DNA of 6,064 bases from Clostridia bacterium (GTDB lineage: Bacteria > Bacillota > Clostridia > Lutisporales > Lutisporaceae). Where the stretch lies: positions 1-6,064 of the forward strand of contig JAQSYB010000124.1 in NCBI GenBank assembly GCA_029256365.1, read 5' to 3'. Made by a program: the position numbers and the translations under genes. Below are positions 5,587-6,064 of the stretch, piece after piece (positions within the stretch are counted from its first letter, which is position 1; each line of letters begins with the position of its first letter). The notes under the pieces were generated by a model that searched no databases, had not been told where the DNA came from, and was given only the letters and a program-made list of their open reading frames with translations.

Positions 5587-5673
5587 GTGTTTTATTTATT
5601 AGATAAAACCTCGGTAGGGAATTTACATGCCTTATGCAACACCTACTGTCTACGGTATATATTCTATTTTCAC
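5557..5673 (-). promoter_or_regulatory. Ribosomal protein L10 leader (autoregulatory attenuator RNA)
   Basis: This 5' leader of rplJL has the arrangement known for Firmicute L10 leaders (Rfam L10_leader type). In RNA order: CCGUAGACA (5655-5647); GUAGGUG pairing with CCUAC in the conserved-looking CCUACCGAGGU segment (stem 5646-5642 with 5618-5614), the presumed L10-L7/L12 binding domain; GAGGUUUUAU, which can pair with AUAAAA and with the CCUC of the terminator's 5' arm (5612-5603 with 5595-5590 and 5584-5581); and UGUCUACGG (5576-5568), exactly complementary to the initial CCGUAGACA. These pairings compete with the terminator stem. By analogy with Bacillus subtilis, excess L10 complex should favour the terminated form. 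Together with 5406-5556 this fills the 313-nt gap between rplA and rplJ. Confidence 0.85.
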
Positions 5674-5679
5674 TATGCT

Positions 5680-5708
5680 AGTTTAACAGTTGCAGCTGCA
5701 ATTGTCAA
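5680..5708 (-). promoter_or_regulatory. Promoter for the L10 leader and rplJ-rplL
   Basis: A perfect -35 TTGACA (5708-5703) has a 17-nt spacer to TAAACT (5685-5680, 4 of 6 matches to TATAAT), preceded by TG in extended -10 position. It begins 10 nt after the rplA stop. The start predicted near 5673 lies just upstream of the L10 leader core. A 20-bp near-palindrome fills the spacer. No terminator separates rplA from this promoter, so rplJL may also be read from further upstream. Confidence 0.7.
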
Positions 5709-5718
5709 TATAGCAATA

Positions 5719-6064
5719 TTAGTCAGTTACACGTGCTGGGTTAACCTTCACAGATGGACCCATTGTGCTTGTAACTACAACATTCTTCAAGTAAGTACCC
5801 TTTGCAGCTGATGGCTTTGCTTTCACTACAGCTTCCATAAGAGTTTTGAAGTTTTCTACAAGCTTTTCAGTACCGAATGATACTTTACCAATCGCAACGT
5901 GTACGATAGCTGTTTTGTCAACTCTGTATTCAACCTTACCAGCTTTAATTTCTTGAATCGCTCTCTCAAGGTCAAATGTAACTGTACCGGACTTTGGATT
6001 TGGCATTAAGCCCTTTGGTCCAAGTACCTTACCAAGTCTACCAACAACACCCATCATATCAGGT
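5719..6064 (-). CDS. rplA: 50S ribosomal protein L1, C-terminal half (5' end outside window)
   Basis: The last 114 residues of L1, the protein of the mobile L1 stalk that binds 23S rRNA and helps release E-site tRNA. The frame is open to the window edge and reads PDMMGVVGRLGKVLGPKGL, followed by MPNPKSGTVT, the hallmark L1 motif, then EIKAGKVEYRVDKTAIVHVAIGKVSF and the C-terminal KGTYLKNVVVTSTMGPSVKV stretch. Since L1 is usually about 230 residues, roughly the first half lies beyond position 6064. The methionines at the start of the visible part are internal. It sits directly upstream of the L10 leader in the standard rplA-rplJ-rplL order. Confidence 0.97.
   Translation of the reverse strand, partial: PDMMGVVGRLGKVLGPKGLMPNPKSGTVTFDLERAIQEIKAGKVEYRVDKTAIVHVAIGKVSFGTEKLVENFKTLMEAVVKAKPSAAKGTYLKNVVVTSTMGPSVKVNPARVTD

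Noticed and set aside
5485..5811. 108-codon plus-strand frame crossing the rplA-rplJ gap
   Set aside because: It runs antisense to the L10 leader, the rplJ promoter and the end of rplA, and has no recognisable domain or RBS. The RNA leader explains the conservation expected here.

Overview
The window is AT-rich, and every supported gene lies on the minus strand, so the biological reading order runs from high to low coordinates. Strong AGGAGG-type ribosome binding sites, U-tailed intrinsic terminators, an L10-type attenuator leader and the ribosomal protein sequences point to a low-GC Firmicute, most likely a clostridial-type organism. The species cannot be fixed from the sequence alone.

Region 1 (6064 to about 4445) is a ribosomal protein block: the C-terminal half of rplA (L1), a dedicated promoter and a long structured L10 leader with a transcription attenuator, then rplJ (L10) and rplL (L7/L12), closed by a strong intrinsic terminator. 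In most Firmicutes rpoB and rpoC follow rplL. Here they do not, at least not within the next 4.4 kb.

Region 2 (about 4440 to 3890) is a single-gene unit: a promoter, a TTG-started small lipoprotein of unknown function, and its own 12-bp-stem terminator.

Region 3 (about 3840 to 1) is the 5' part of a tad (tight adherence / Flp type IVc pilus) operon. An extended -10 promoter precedes an A24 prepilin peptidase (TadV/CpaA), a receiver-ATPase localisation protein (TadZ/CpaE), the secretion ATPase (TadA/CpaF), the platform protein TadB, and the first ten codons of what should be tadC. The genes are packed with gaps of 0 to 20 nt, and each SD overlaps or sits next to the preceding stop, so they are almost certainly co-transcribed and partly translationally coupled. 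The peptidase would process prepilins, CpaE would position the machine, CpaF would power it, and TadB with TadC would form the inner-membrane platform. The pilin and pseudopilin genes (Flp, TadE/F) are not in the window and would be expected downstream of position 1.

The points that most deserve a second look are the non-canonical neighbourhood of rplJL (tad genes where rpoBC is expected), the mutually exclusive RNA pairings of the L10 leader and its unusually long tail after the attenuator, a palindrome filling the spacer of the rplJ promoter, and several start codons where SD position contradicts the longest ORF. No mobile element, CRISPR array, tRNA or rRNA was seen.
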